Shown here: positions 1-9,299 of the stretch, piece after piece | Layout: each line of letters starts with the position of its first letter | Position numbering within the stretch: position 1 is the stretch's first letter | NCBI GenBank assembly: GCA_030538085.1 | Contig: JAUNUR010000004.1 | Coordinates: forward strand, 36,869-100,868 | Length of the DNA: 64,000 nucleotides | Direction: 5' to 3' | DNA from: Pseudomonadota bacterium | GTDB taxonomy: Bacteria; Pseudomonadota; Gammaproteobacteria; Burkholderiales; Burkholderiaceae_C | Translations under genes and position numbers: made by a program | The notes under the pieces: generated by a model | The model's input: only the letters and a program-made list of their open reading frames with translations | Databases searched by the model: none | Told to the model about the DNA's origin: nothing

Positions 1-66
1 GGCGACTATTACCTGAGCCGTGGCAGGGGCCTGCGCTGGGTAGCGGGCACGCAGACAGTCATCTGA
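1..66 (+). CDS. C-terminal end of an unidentified protein (partial)
   Basis: Frame 1 is open from the window edge and stops with TGA at 64-66. It encodes 21 residues beginning GDYYLSRGRGLRW and ending GTQTVI. The gene starts outside the window and the fragment is too short to assign a family. It is called coding only because the frame is open and no other start lies nearby, so confidence is modest. Confidence 0.4.
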   Translation, partial: GDYYLSRGRGLRWVAGTQTVI

Positions 67-240
67 TCCATTACCACTTCAAGGCTTCAACCTAGAAACG
101 GCAGTTGACCGCTCGCCATCCTTGGGCAACCGGCATGAGCACTGACTTTCGCAGCTTCGATCGCGTTCACCTGTTGGGTGAGCGCGCTATGCACCCGATC
201 GCACCGCGTTGGCCGCACCATGCGGCGTTGCTCGTCCTTG

Positions 241-340
241 CAGGCACACGCCGTCTGGATTCCGGCCTCGTATCGCGCGGTACGAGCAGGCTTTGCGCCG
301 CAATGACGAGATACTGCGGCTTTGATCTGAAATTTGGAAT
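241..340 (+). repeat. Dispersed repeat family A, partial copy A1
   Basis: The segment contains GCCGTCTGGATTCCGGCCT and, further right, CAATGACGAG followed by a block reading GCGGCTTTGATCTG-AATT-GGAAT. The same blocks in the same order occur at 35610-35740, and in reverse orientation at 2078-2216. The left end seen in the full copies is missing here. Confidence 0.7.
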
Positions 341-559
341 GAGCGTCTCTGCGCCGGGTTTACGACCTTGACGCGCCCCGCACTCCCTGCCGTGGATTGC
401 GATGCACCCGGCAGGGGGAGTCCTATTATTTTTCAATGATGAAATAGCAGCTTTGCCCTTTGAATACAAGCGCAAACAGCTCCTATTTCCAGACTGACAA
501 ACGGCTTCAAACAGTTGTCGCTTGTTTTGGGGCCTGAGCAACCCGGACGTCACGCGGGA

Positions 560-605
560 CTATTGACGTTTTCAAAAATCACGACAGCGCGGGCCATCAG
601 AAAAA
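560..605 (-). repeat. Dispersed repeat D, copy 1
   Basis: The reverse complement (TTTTTCTGATGGCCCGCG, then TGTCGTGATTTTTGAAAACG) matches 51357-51402 on the plus strand with only a few differences over about 45 bases. Both copies lie in intergenic DNA next to other repeats. Confidence 0.7.
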
Positions 606-624
606 CCCCCTCGCATTCCCTCGT

Positions 625-714
625 CATTGCGGCGAAGGCCGCAATCCATGGGGCGTCACCTTGACACGGTGTTGACCTGCGGACACTGTGTGGATTGCGG
701 CCTTCGCCGCAATG
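625..714. repeat. 24-bp perfect inverted repeat
   Basis: The left arm (625-648) starts CATTGCGGCGAAGG. The right arm (691-714) is its exact reverse complement, with 42 bases between them. The arms share the GGCGAAGGCC core found in repeat family A, so this may be two family A ends in opposite orientation. There is no poly-T tract, so it is not a typical terminator. Confidence 0.7.
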
Positions 715-876
715 GCGGGATGAGGTAAAAGCATGACATAGGCTTGTCCTGAATGACGAAACTCTCAATAGGTTGACCTGGCAGCGCGTCTTCCCTACGA
801 CTGGAAAGCATGATCCACCAGACGATCAGCCGCAGGATGACAAGCCGCCGCCAGCGCTTCCAGCAAAATCACGCGC

Positions 877-2037
877 ATGAAGCAAGCATTACGGTTTCTT
901 GGAGCAGCGGTCGTTGCTGGAGTGCTGACCAGTTGCGCGGTGAAGTCGCCACCCAGGCCTGCGGCCCCCCCGGCCTCCCCCGCCACCGAACCCGCCTTGC
1001 CACCGCCCGGCCCGGTGGCCGATGGCGCGCCCATCGGCCCCGCCATCGAGCGTGGGCGCAGCCGCTGGGTGCCGGTGCGCTGGGCCGACCTGCCGGGGTT
1101 CGAGCAGGACAACACCACCGAGGCCTGGAATGCCTGGATCAAGAGTTGCGAGCGCCCCGGCGCCACCTTCGGGCGCCTGTGCAGCGAAGTACGACGCTTG
1201 TCGCTGGCCAGCGCCGATGAGCAACGCCACTGGATGATGGCCCGCCTGCAGCCCTATCGCGTGGAGCCGCTGGGCGCTCCGGCCGAAGGGCTGCTGACCA
1301 GCTATTTCGAGCCGATGTACGAAGCCTCGCGCAACGCGCAAGCCGGTTTTGGCGCGCCACTGTACCGCCCACCCGCCACGCTGGCGCGGCGCAAGCCTTG
1401 GTACACGCGGCAGGAAATGGAAACCCTGCCCGAGGCGCGCGCGCAGCTCGCCGGCAGTGAAATAGCCTTTCTTGCCGACCCGGTGGAGGCGCTGATCCTG
1501 CAGATCCAGGGTTCTGGCCGCGTGCGCGTGACCGAGGCCGATGGCAGCCAGCGCCTGGTGCGGCTGGCCTTTGCCGCCACCAACGACCAGCCCTACCGCA
1601 GCCCCGGCAAATGGCTGATCGACCAGGGCCTGCTGCGCGGCGACGTCACCTGGCCCGGCATCCGCAACGCGCTGGCGGCCAACCCACAGGTGTTGCAGGG
1701 CTTTCTGTGGAGCAACCCGCGCATGGTGTTCTTCCGCGAAGAGCCACTGAGCCCGCTGGACGCGCAATTCGGCCCGCGCGGCGCACAGGGCGTGGCGCTG
1801 ACGCCGGGACGCTCGATCGCCGTCGATCCGCAGAGCATTCCCTACGGCACGCCGGTGTGGTTGTCTTCGAACGGCCCCGTAGCCAGCCTCAACCGCCTGG
1901 TGATGGCGCAGGACACCGGCAGCGCCATCGTCGGCGCCGTGCGGGCCGACTACTTCGCCGGCTGGGGCGCCGAGGCGGGCGAATTCGCCGGCCGCATGAA
2001 GCAGCCGCTGCGGATGTGGGTGCTGTGGCCCAAGTGA
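877..2037 (+). CDS. mltA: Membrane-bound lytic murein transglycosylase A (MltA)
   Basis: A 386-residue outer-membrane lipoprotein that cleaves peptidoglycan glycan strands to 1,6-anhydromuropeptides. The N-terminus is a lipoprotein signal with the lipobox LTSC at about residues 18-21. The MltA domain follows (TSYFEPMYEAS near 145, LQIQGSGRVR near 208). The C-terminal 3D double-psi barrel carries MAQDTGSAIVGAVRADYF; the Asp at about 358 aligns with the family's catalytic Asp. Length is normal. The ATG at 877 places the signal peptide correctly, although its ribosome site is weak. The gene stands alone and ends before a bidirectional terminator. Confidence 0.93.
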   Translation: MKQALRFLGAAVVAGVLTSCAVKSPPRPAAPPASPATEPALPPPGPVADGAPIGPAIERGRSRWVPVRWADLPGFEQDNTTEAWNAWIKSCERPGATFGRLCSEVRRLSLASADEQRHWMMARLQPYRVEPLGAPAEGLLTSYFEPMYEASRNAQAGFGAPLYRPPATLARRKPWYTRQEMETLPEARAQLAGSEIAFLADPVEALILQIQGSGRVRVTEADGSQRLVRLAFAATNDQPYRSPGKWLIDQGLLRGDVTWPGIRNALAANPQVLQGFLWSNPRMVFFREEPLSPLDAQFGPRGAQGVALTPGRSIAVDPQSIPYGTPVWLSSNGPVASLNRLVMAQDTGSAIVGAVRADYFAGWGAEAGEFAGRMKQPLRMWVLWPK

Positions 2038-2077
2038 GAGTGGAGGCCGGTGGCTCGGTATCGAAAACGGCCTTGCT

Positions 2078-2216
2078 ATTCCAATTCCAGATCAAAGCCG
2101 CCACATTTCGTCATTGCGGCGAAGGCCGGAATCCAGACGGCGTGTGCGGGGGGAGCCATGGATCCCGGCCTTCGCCGGGGTGACGGTTGTTGATGTCCTG
2201 AAGTGGAAATGGAATT
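2078..2216 (-). repeat. Dispersed repeat family A, near-complete copy A2
   Basis: Read on the minus strand it matches the copy at 35610-35740. It runs from TTCCATTTCCACTTC through CCGTCTGGATTCCGGCCTT and the block GGCGGCTTTGATCTGG to GAATTGGAAT. The two ends are imperfect inverted repeats of each other (TTCCATTTC and GAATTGGAA), which suggests a small non-autonomous element. Confidence 0.75.
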
Positions 2217-2223
2217 GCCTGTC

Positions 2224-2268
2224 CATCAAGCAAAAAGGCCCGCTGCGCGCGGGCCTTTTTGCTTGATG
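2224..2268. terminator. Bidirectional intrinsic terminator between mltA and phoX
   Basis: A perfect inverted repeat with arms of about 20 bases (CATCAAGCAAAAAGGCCCGC and its complement) around a 5-base loop. T runs on both strands flank the GC-rich core. It sits between two genes that converge on it and should terminate both. Confidence 0.9.
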
Positions 2269-2305
2269 GGCGCCACGCGGATCGCGAGGCGCCACACGGT
2301 CATCG

Positions 2306-4474
2306 TCAGATGGCGATGGTGCCGCCGTCGGTGCGCGTCACCACTACGGTGGCCGAGCGCGGGCGCTTGTGGCCGTGGTGCAGCTTGTCGCTGGCCGGCG
2401 CCTGGTTGCCGGGCCAGTGGCTGGTGAACGTGTTGGTGGCGAAATCGCCCGCGGCCTCGCCTGGGTGCTGCACGTTGAAGAACAACGTCTTGCCGTCGGG
2501 CGTGACCACCACGCCGGTGATCTCGCAGTCGAACGGGCCGACCAGGAAGCGGCGCACGTTGGCGTCGGTGGCCTGGGCGCCCACGATGGTGGCCTGGCCG
2601 TCCCGGGTGGTGACCTTGCCACCATCACCCACCTGGCCAGGGATGGCGGCCAGCATCATGCAGTTGGTCACGTCGGTGTAGGAGCCATCGTCGGTCTGGA
2701 TCCACAGCAGGCCGCCGGCGTTGCCGTTGCGCTGGTCGAAGTACAGGCCATCGGGGCTGGAAAAGTCGTTCACGGCGGTCAGGCCGGACAGGTTCTCGCT
2801 TTGCTTGTTGTCGCTGCGGGCGCCGAACAGGTACACGTCCCACTGGAACTTGGTGCCGGCCTGGCCGCCTTCTTCCTTCCAGCGGATGATGTGACCGTTC
2901 TGGTTCTTCAGGCGCGGGTTGGCGGCATCCAGCGGCACCTTGGTGCCATCGCGCTGCGAGTTGTTGGTCATGGTCATGTAAACCTCGTTGTTCAACGGGT
3001 TCACGCCACCCCACTCGGGGCGGTCCATCTTGGTGGCGCCCATGAAGTCGGCGGCCAGACGGCAGTGGATCAGCACGTCGCCCTGGTCGGCGAAGGGGTA
3101 GAGCTTGTTGCCGGCGTCGATGCCGTTCTTGCCGTGCGTCAGCTCCAGCCACTCACCGCTACCGTCGGCGTTGAACCTGGCTGCATACAGCTTGCCCTTG
3201 TCCAGGTACTTGGCGCCCACGGCGGTACCGCCGTCGATGTCCTTCGGATCCCACTTGGCGTCGGAGACGAACTTGTACACGTATTCGTTGCGCGCATCGT
3301 CACCCGAGTAAATGACGATGGGCTCGCCCGCCTTGGCCGGCGCCGGCCAGGAGCCTTCGTGGTTGAAGCGGCCCAGCGCGGTGCGCTTGACGGGCTTGCT
3401 GTCGGGGCGGAACGGGTCGATCTCGACCACCCAGCCAAAGGTGTTGAAGCTGTTGCGGTGGTCTCCGGCGGCGGTGGCGGCGCTGACCTTGCTGTTCCAG
3501 CGCTGGTAGGACTCGCCATCGGGTGAATCCCAGCCGTAGGGGTTCTTGCGGCCTTCGGGCAGGCCATAGCGCTTGAGCGCCACGATCTCGCTGGCGCTGC
3601 GCTGGGCATCGTCGCCGGCGGCACGGCCGATGACGTTGAGGTAGTTCTCCTCGCAGGTCAGGTAGGTGCCCCAGGGCGTGTAGCCGTTGGCGCAGTTGTT
3701 GTTCATGCCAAAAGCCAGCTTGCCATTGGGCGACAGCTTGTTGATCAGCTTGGCGTTGCCGGCGGCGGGGCCGGCCATGTCCATTTCGGTGGCGCTGGTC
3801 ACGCGGCGGTTGTATTTGGAGCCGCGCACCATTTCCATGTCGTTGCTGCCGGCCTTGCGCTTGATCTCGACCACGCTGACGCCATGGGCGCGGATTTCCT
3901 TTTCCACCTCGGCGGCGGGGCGCTTGCCGTCCACCGTGGTGCTGCCGGCGCCGTGCAGGCCGTAGGGGGCGACCACGTACTCGTGGTTCACGCACAGCAG
4001 GCCGCGGTCGGAGCGGTTGACGTCGTACTTGCCGTCTTCGGACAGGCCGAAGTAGTACATGCCGTCGTGGCCGTCGCCGATGCGGCGGTCGTAGGACTCG
4101 GGCGTCTCGGTGCCCTTGTCGCTCCAGGTGGCATCGCCGTAATGCATGGGGTCACCCAGCGCGTGCAGGATGCTGACCTGGTAGCCGGCCGGCACGCTCA
4201 CGGTGTCGGCGTTGGTCTTGGCCACGGCCGCGAAGTTCAGCGACACGGGGGTTGGCTCGGCCGGCGTCGGGGCAGCGGGTGTCTTGTTGTCATCACCACC
4301 GCCGCAGGCCGACAGGCCCACGCCGCCCAGCAGCGCGGCCGTGGTGGCGCCAATGCCGCCCTTGAGCGCGCCACGGCGGCTCAGGCGCGCGGCCAGGATG
4401 GTGTCCATGTGGGCGTTGGACGAATGGTTGACGATCTCGTTGTCGTCGTATTCGGAATAAGGAATGGTGTTCAT
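2306..4474 (-). CDS. phoX: PhoX-family (DUF839) alkaline phosphatase, Tat-exported
   Basis: A 722-residue protein of the PhoX/DUF839 family, Ca/Fe-dependent phosphatases that release phosphate from organic esters in the periplasm. The N-terminal region has a twin-arginine motif (LSRRGALKG, about residues 33-41) before a hydrophobic stretch ending LSACGGG, which also resembles a lipobox. Typical PhoX segments follow (FGLSEDGKYDVNRSDRG, LLCVNHEYV, LTCEENYLN, FNHEGSW). The frame stays open upstream to 4966, but that part is antisense to the Lrp gene; the ATG at 4474 fits the leader. Low-phosphate induction is known for the family, but I did not find a clear Pho box. Confidence 0.9.
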   Translation of the reverse strand: MNTIPYSEYDDNEIVNHSSNAHMDTILAARLSRRGALKGGIGATTAALLGGVGLSACGGGDDNKTPAAPTPAEPTPVSLNFAAVAKTNADTVSVPAGYQVSILHALGDPMHYGDATWSDKGTETPESYDRRIGDGHDGMYYFGLSEDGKYDVNRSDRGLLCVNHEYVVAPYGLHGAGSTTVDGKRPAAEVEKEIRAHGVSVVEIKRKAGSNDMEMVRGSKYNRRVTSATEMDMAGPAAGNAKLINKLSPNGKLAFGMNNNCANGYTPWGTYLTCEENYLNVIGRAAGDDAQRSASEIVALKRYGLPEGRKNPYGWDSPDGESYQRWNSKVSAATAAGDHRNSFNTFGWVVEIDPFRPDSKPVKRTALGRFNHEGSWPAPAKAGEPIVIYSGDDARNEYVYKFVSDAKWDPKDIDGGTAVGAKYLDKGKLYAARFNADGSGEWLELTHGKNGIDAGNKLYPFADQGDVLIHCRLAADFMGATKMDRPEWGGVNPLNNEVYMTMTNNSQRDGTKVPLDAANPRLKNQNGHIIRWKEEGGQAGTKFQWDVYLFGARSDNKQSENLSGLTAVNDFSSPDGLYFDQRNGNAGGLLWIQTDDGSYTDVTNCMMLAAIPGQVGDGGKVTTRDGQATIVGAQATDANVRRFLVGPFDCEITGVVVTPDGKTLFFNVQHPGEAAGDFATNTFTSHWPGNQAPASDKLHHGHKRPRSATVVVTRTDGGTIAI

Positions 4475-4581
4475 GACTGGTGGGACCTTCGTGAGATGAG
4501 GCAGACCTTGGGGGAAGGCCGCATCGTGCAGTCCCGATGTGGCAGTGTCGTGACACCACCATGACGCGGTCATGACAGTCG

Positions 4582-5073
4582 TCAGCGACCGCGCCGCGCT
4601 GAACTCAACTGCTCCAGCGGCAGCGCCCCGCCGGCCTTGACCTCGCCCAGCGAGAAGCTGGTGTGCATGTCCTTCACGTTCGGCAGGTTCAGCAGCACCT
4701 CTCGCGCGAAGCGGCTGAACTGTTCCAGGTCGGCCGCCACTACCTGCAGCTCGAAGGTGCCGGTGCCGCTGATGTAGTGGCAACTGACGATCTCGGGCCG
4801 CTCGCGGATGGCCTGCTCCAGCCCGCGCATCGACGCCGCGCCGATCTGCGCCGCATCCAGCCGCACGAAGGCCAGCACGCCCAGGCCGATCTTGTGGCGG
4901 TCGATCTCGGCACGATAGCCGCGGATGAAACCGGCCTCTTCCAGCGCACGCACGCGGCGCCAGCAAGGCGCGGCGGACAGGCCGACGCGCTGCGCCAGCT
5001 CGGTGTTCGTCAAGCGCCCGTCCTGCTGCAGATGTTGCAGGATGGCAAGGTCGTAAGCGTCAAGTTTTTCCAT
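4582..5073 (-). CDS. Lrp/AsnC-family transcriptional regulator
   Basis: 163 residues. The N-terminal winged helix-turn-helix spans about 1-60 (LDAYDLAILQHLQQDGRLTN, then LAQRVGLSAAPCWRRVRALE). A C-terminal ligand-binding RAM domain follows (SCHYISGTGTFELQVVAADL near 95-115). These regulators respond to amino acids or aromatic acids. It is divergent from the indolepyruvate oxidoreductase gene across a 178-bp gap, an arrangement that suggests it regulates that gene in response to aromatic amino acids; this is inference. Confidence 0.93.
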   Translation of the reverse strand: MEKLDAYDLAILQHLQQDGRLTNTELAQRVGLSAAPCWRRVRALEEAGFIRGYRAEIDRHKIGLGVLAFVRLDAAQIGAASMRGLEQAIRERPEIVSCHYISGTGTFELQVVAADLEQFSRFAREVLLNLPNVKDMHTSFSLGEVKAGGALPLEQLSSARRGR

Positions 5074-5088
5074 GGAGCACAGATTTTA

Positions 5089-5101
5089 GAAAGAGTCTTT
5101 C
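5089..5101. promoter_or_regulatory. Candidate operator in the lrp/ior divergent gap
   Basis: GAAAGA-G-TCTTTC is a perfect 6-bp inverted repeat around one base. It lies 16 bases upstream of the Lrp-type gene and about 150 bases upstream of the oxidoreductase. Its position would suit autoregulation, but such a short palindrome could arise by chance. Confidence 0.3.
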
Positions 5102-5251
5102 ACTTTCGAGCTTCAAAAGGGAATGCAAAGAAAACACTTATCGCGGCAGGCGGCATACACTTTGCTTTCAAATAGAGCACAGGCGTGCCCACACGGCGCG
5201 CCACACATGCTGGCGCCCACGAGGCGGTGGCCCATACAGGAGACAAATGCG

Positions 5252-8200
5252 ATGAACGCCCCCTTGCCCGAGCACGTCCGCAAGGCGCTGGAAACAGTGA
5301 CCCTGGACGACAAGTACACCCTGGATCACGGCCGCGCCTTCATGAGCGGCGTGCAGGCGCTGGTCAAGCTGCCCATGCTGCAGCGCCAGCGCGATGCGCT
5401 GGCCGGCAAGAACACCGCCGGCTTCGTCAGCGGCTACCGCGGCTCGCCCTTGGGCGGCTACGACCAGGCGCTGTGGGGCGCGCGCAAGCACCTTGAAAAG
5501 CAGCATGTCGTGTTCCAGCCCGGCGTGAACGAAGAGCTGGCGGCCACCGCGCTCTGGGGCACGCAGCAACTGGGCTTCGCGCCGCCGGGCAGCAACCGCT
5601 ACGACGGCGTGTTCGGCATCTGGTACGGCAAGGGGCCGGGCGTGGACCGCTGCTCCGACGTGTTCAAGCACGCCAACATGGCGGGCACCACGCCGTGGGG
5701 CGGCGTGATCGCCGTGGCGGGCGACGACCACGTGGCCAAGAGCAGTACCGCCGCGCACCAGAGCGACCACATTTTCAAGGCCTGCGGGCTGCCGGTGTTC
5801 TTTCCGGCCACGGTGCAGGAAATCCTGGACCTGGGCGTGCACGCCTTCGCCATGAGCCGCTACGCGGGCGTGTGGACGGGCATGAAGACGATTCAGGAAA
5901 TCGTCGAATCCAGCGCCACCGCCGTGATCGACCCGCAGCGGGTGCAAATCCACATTCCCACCGATTTCGAGATGCCGCCCGGCGGCGTGCACATCCGCTG
6001 GCCCGATGCCGCGCTGCCGCAGGAAGAGCGCCTGTTCAACTGGAAGTGGTACGCGGCCCTTGCCTACGTGCGCGCCAACCGGCTGAACCACAACGTGATC
6101 GAAGGCCCCAGCGACCGCCTGGGGCTGATCGCCAGCGGCAAGGCCTACAACGACACGCGCCAGGCGCTGCTGGATCTGGGGCTGGATGACGCCACCTGCC
6201 GCCAGTTGGGCATTCGCCTGCACAAGGTGAGCGTGGTGTGGCCGCTGGAGGCGCAGATCACGCGCGACTTCGCCGCCGGGCTGAAGGAAATCCTGGTGGT
6301 GGAGGAAAAGCGCCAGGTGATCGAATACCAGTTGAAGGAGCAGCTCTACAACTGGCGCCCCGACGTGCGCCCCAACGTGATTGGCAAGTACGTGGACGAG
6401 GACGGCGCCGTCGGCGGCGAGTGGGCGCGCGCCAACCCCACGGCCGATACGCTGCTGCGCGCCACGGCCGATTTGACGCCGGCCATCATCGCCCGCGCCA
6501 TCGCCGCGCGGCTAAAAAAATTGGGCCTGGACGCCGCCATGACGGCGCGCATCGACCACCAGCTGGCCGTGCTGGACGCCGCCGAGCGCGGCATGCAAGC
6601 GCTGGAGCTGGGCGGCAGCGGCGCCGACCGCCTGCCCTGGTTCTGCTCGGGCTGCCCGCACAACACCAGCACGCGCGTGCCCGAGGGCTCGCGCGCCATG
6701 GCGGGCATCGGCTGCCACTTCATGACCATCTGGATGGACCGCGACACCATCGGCTTCACCCAGATGGGCGGCGAGGGCGTGCCCTGGGTGGGCCAGCAGC
6801 CGTTTTCCAACGAGCAGCACGTGTTCGCCAACTTGGGCGACGGCACCTACTACCACAGCGGCACGCTGGCGGTGCGCCAGGCGGTGGCGGCGGGCGTCAA
6901 CATCACCTACAAGATCCTCTACAACGACGCCGTGGCCATGACCGGCGGCCAGCCGATCGGCGAGCGGCCCGAGGGGCTGTCGGTGATCCAGATCGCGCAG
7001 AACATGCGCGCTGAAGGAGCGGCCAAGATCACCGTCGTCACCGACGAGCCCGAAAAGTACGACGGCGCCAGAAACCTGGGCTTGCCCGACGGCATCGAGA
7101 TTCACCACCGCGACAAGCTGGACGCGGTGCAGCGCGAGTTCCGCGAGATCGCGGGCACCACGGTCATCATCTACGACCAGACCTGCGCCACCGAAAAGCG
7201 CCGCCGCCGCAAGCGCGGCACCATGGTGGACCCGGCGGTGCGCGTGGTTATCAACGAACTGGTGTGCGAGGGCTGCGGCGATTGCAGCGTGAAGAGCAAC
7301 TGCCTGAGCGTGGAGCCGCTGGAGACCGAGTTCGGCCGCAAGCGCACCATCAACCAGAGCACCTGCAACAAGGACATTTCCTGCGTCAATGGCTTCTGCC
7401 CCAGCTTCATCACGGTGGAAGGCGGCAGCCTGAAGAAGAAAGCCAAGGCCAAGGTCAGTGCGTCGCCGGCCGATCTGGGCGCGTTGCCCGAGCCGGTGCC
7501 GCCGCAGCCCGAGCCGGGCGGTGCCTGGGGCATCGTGGTGGCCGGCGTGGGTGGCACCGGCGTCATCACCATCGGCCAGCTGCTGGGCATGGCCGCGCAC
7601 CTGGAGGGCAAGGGCATCGTCACCCAGGACGCGGCTGGCTTGGCGCAAAAGGGCGGCTCCACCTGGAGCCATGTGCTGATCGGCAGCGCGCAAGACAACA
7701 TCCGCACCACGCGCGTGGGCATGGCGGCGGCTGATCTGGTCATCGGCTGCGACCCCATCGTCACCGCCCACCAGGAAACCACGCTGCGCATGCGCGAAGG
7801 CCGCACGCACGTGGCTCTGAATACGCACGGCACGCCGACGGCCGCTTTCGTGAAGGACGGTGCCTGGCAGAACCCGGCCGAGCGCTGCGCCGCCGACATC
7901 GCCCGCGCCGTGGGGCCATCGGGGCTGTCGAGCCTGGATGCCGATGCCATCGCCAGCCAGTTGATGGGCGACACGATCTATGTCAACCCGATTTTGCTGG
8001 GCTACGCCTGGCAGAAGGGCTGGGTGCCGCTGGGCCGCGCGTCGCTGCTGCGCGCCATGGAGCTGAACAACGTGCAGGTGGAGAACAATAAAACCGCCTT
8101 CGAATGGGGCCGTCAGGCCGCGCACGATTTCTCGCGCGTGCAGAAGCTGCTGACGGGCGCGGGCGGCGCGCAGGTGATCGAGTTCAAGAAGCGCGAGACG

Positions 8201-8848
8201 CTTGAATCCATCATCGCGCGGCGCGTGGAGTTTCTCACCGGCTATCAGGACGCGGCCTACGCCGAGCAGTACCGCGACTTCGTGGCGCAGGTGCAGCAGG
8301 CTGAAAGCCGGCTGGGCGGCAAGACCGCCTTGAGCGAGGCCGTGGCGCGCTACCTGTTCAAGCTGATGGCGTACAAGGACGAGTATGAAGTGGCGCGCCT
8401 GCACAGCGACCCGGCGTTCCAGCAGCGCATCGCCGACATGTTCGAGGGCGATTACAAGATCAACTACCACCTGGCGCCGCCCATGACGGCCGACCGCAAC
8501 GAGAAGGGCGAGTTGCTGAAGAAGAAGTACGGCCCGTCGATGCTGGGCAAGTTCAAGCTGCTGGCCAGACTGAAAGGGCTGCGCGGCGGCGCGCTGGACA
8601 TCTTCGGCAAGACCGAGGAGCGCCAGACCGAGCGCGCGCTGATCCAGCAATACCGCGCCAGCATCGAGGAAGTGATGAACAGCCTGAACAGCGAGAACCA
8701 CGCCACGGCGGTGGAGATCGCCCGCATCCCCGATCAGATCAAGGGCTACGGCCACGTGAAAGAGCGCAACCTGAAGGCCGCCCGCATGCGCTGGGACGAG
8801 CTGATGGCGCGCTACCGCGATCCGCAAGCGCCACGGCAGGTGGCCTGA
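5252..8848 (+). CDS. Fused indolepyruvate:ferredoxin oxidoreductase (IorA-IorB type)
   Basis: A 1198-residue single-chain enzyme that oxidatively decarboxylates arylpyruvates to aryl-acetyl-CoA in aromatic amino acid catabolism. The N-terminal part is pyrimidine- and TPP-binding (GYRGSPLGGYDQALWGARK, GIGCHFMTIWMDRDT, GDGTYYHSG). A short cysteine cluster follows near 670-720 (CEGCGDCSVKSNC, CNKDISC, GFCPSF). The IorB/POR-gamma-like domain starts at AGVGGTGVITIGQLLG near 765. The frame is open upstream to 5123, but ATG 5252 follows an AGGAGA ribosome site and matches family starts. The divergent Lrp gene is the likely regulator. Confidence 0.93.
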   Translation: MNAPLPEHVRKALETVTLDDKYTLDHGRAFMSGVQALVKLPMLQRQRDALAGKNTAGFVSGYRGSPLGGYDQALWGARKHLEKQHVVFQPGVNEELAATALWGTQQLGFAPPGSNRYDGVFGIWYGKGPGVDRCSDVFKHANMAGTTPWGGVIAVAGDDHVAKSSTAAHQSDHIFKACGLPVFFPATVQEILDLGVHAFAMSRYAGVWTGMKTIQEIVESSATAVIDPQRVQIHIPTDFEMPPGGVHIRWPDAALPQEERLFNWKWYAALAYVRANRLNHNVIEGPSDRLGLIASGKAYNDTRQALLDLGLDDATCRQLGIRLHKVSVVWPLEAQITRDFAAGLKEILVVEEKRQVIEYQLKEQLYNWRPDVRPNVIGKYVDEDGAVGGEWARANPTADTLLRATADLTPAIIARAIAARLKKLGLDAAMTARIDHQLAVLDAAERGMQALELGGSGADRLPWFCSGCPHNTSTRVPEGSRAMAGIGCHFMTIWMDRDTIGFTQMGGEGVPWVGQQPFSNEQHVFANLGDGTYYHSGTLAVRQAVAAGVNITYKILYNDAVAMTGGQPIGERPEGLSVIQIAQNMRAEGAAKITVVTDEPEKYDGARNLGLPDGIEIHHRDKLDAVQREFREIAGTTVIIYDQTCATEKRRRRKRGTMVDPAVRVVINELVCEGCGDCSVKSNCLSVEPLETEFGRKRTINQSTCNKDISCVNGFCPSFITVEGGSLKKKAKAKVSASPADLGALPEPVPPQPEPGGAWGIVVAGVGGTGVITIGQLLGMAAHLEGKGIVTQDAAGLAQKGGSTWSHVLIGSAQDNIRTTRVGMAAADLVIGCDPIVTAHQETTLRMREGRTHVALNTHGTPTAAFVKDGAWQNPAERCAADIARAVGPSGLSSLDADAIASQLMGDTIYVNPILLGYAWQKGWVPLGRASLLRAMELNNVQVENNKTAFEWGRQAAHDFSRVQKLLTGAGGAQVIEFKKRETLESIIARRVEFLTGYQDAAYAEQYRDFVAQVQQAESRLGGKTALSEAVARYLFKLMAYKDEYEVARLHSDPAFQQRIADMFEGDYKINYHLAPPMTADRNEKGELLKKKYGPSMLGKFKLLARLKGLRGGALDIFGKTEERQTERALIQQYRASIEEVMNSLNSENHATAVEIARIPDQIKGYGHVKERNLKAARMRWDELMARYRDPQAPRQVA

Positions 8849-9299
8849 TGCCGTTTTGCGTTCAAAAAGATAGTTTTTGATCCATGACGGAATGACTTCG
8901 CCGCTGCGCGGCGTCAATGACGAAATGATGATGACCGTGAGCGAAGCGCGCCTGGCGCTCCATGGCGTCATGGCGGCGCAGCCGCCGTCATCGAAGCGCA
9001 GCGAGATCATTTCGTCACCCTCTGCCGCGCGAACCTGCATGAGAGCAGGCGTGCGACACCGGGCTTCATAAAAATATAGCTACCCGCCCGTGCCAGCAAA
9101 GAATCTCAGAATCAAAAGGTGCTGAAATCCTTGTTTGACACACGCAAACTGCTATCAAAACAATGAATATTGATCGTCACGGCCTTGCTGGCCGTGGCGC
9201 AGGCGGGTGCCGCTTAAAATGGTGGGTTGCCAGCCGGGCGCGTTGCCGCGCGGCCCGTGCTTTTGTCTTTCACCTTCTTTCCGCTATCGGAGTCTGCCC
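8849..9299. other. Intergenic region with repeat B1 upstream of yajC
   Basis: About 450 bases with no convincing gene. The left part reads GTTTTGCGTTCAAAA and leads into repeat family B (8884-9017). The right part is AT-richer than its surroundings and probably carries the yajC-secDF promoter, although no clear -35/-10 pair stands out. The tgt/queA genes often found upstream of yajC are absent. Confidence 0.5.
8884..9017 (+). repeat. Dispersed repeat family B, copy B1
   Basis: The element runs from ATGACGGAATGACTTCGCC to a right end reading GATCATTTCGTCA. Its reverse complement matches 37761-37894 almost end to end, with differences mainly in the central 40 bases. The outer ends are imperfect inverted repeats (TGACGGAATGAC and GATCATTTCGTCA), as in MITE-like or REP-type elements. 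It has no coding capacity. Confidence 0.8.

Larger units (their letters stand above)
67..876. other. Long intergenic region with repeats, no convincing gene
   Basis: About 800 bases lie between the partial gene and mltA. Short open frames are present, but their composition is unconvincing and they overlap dispersed repeats. The region holds a partial copy of repeat family A (241-340), one copy of repeat D (560-605) and a 24-bp perfect inverted repeat (625-714). I see no RNA gene. The mltA promoter should lie near the right end but is not obvious. Confidence 0.6.

Noticed and set aside
105-371. 88-residue plus-strand ORF upstream of mltA
   Set aside because: Overlaps repeat A1, has no ribosome site and no recognisable domain.
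4475-4966. Upstream extension of the PhoX frame
   Set aside because: Antisense to the Lrp gene, and the Tat leader starts at 4474.
6512-9040. Long minus-strand ORF (842 residues) antisense to the indolepyruvate oxidoreductase
   Set aside because: His/Ala/Arg-rich, low-information translation typical of shadows in high-GC genes; the plus-strand gene is certain.
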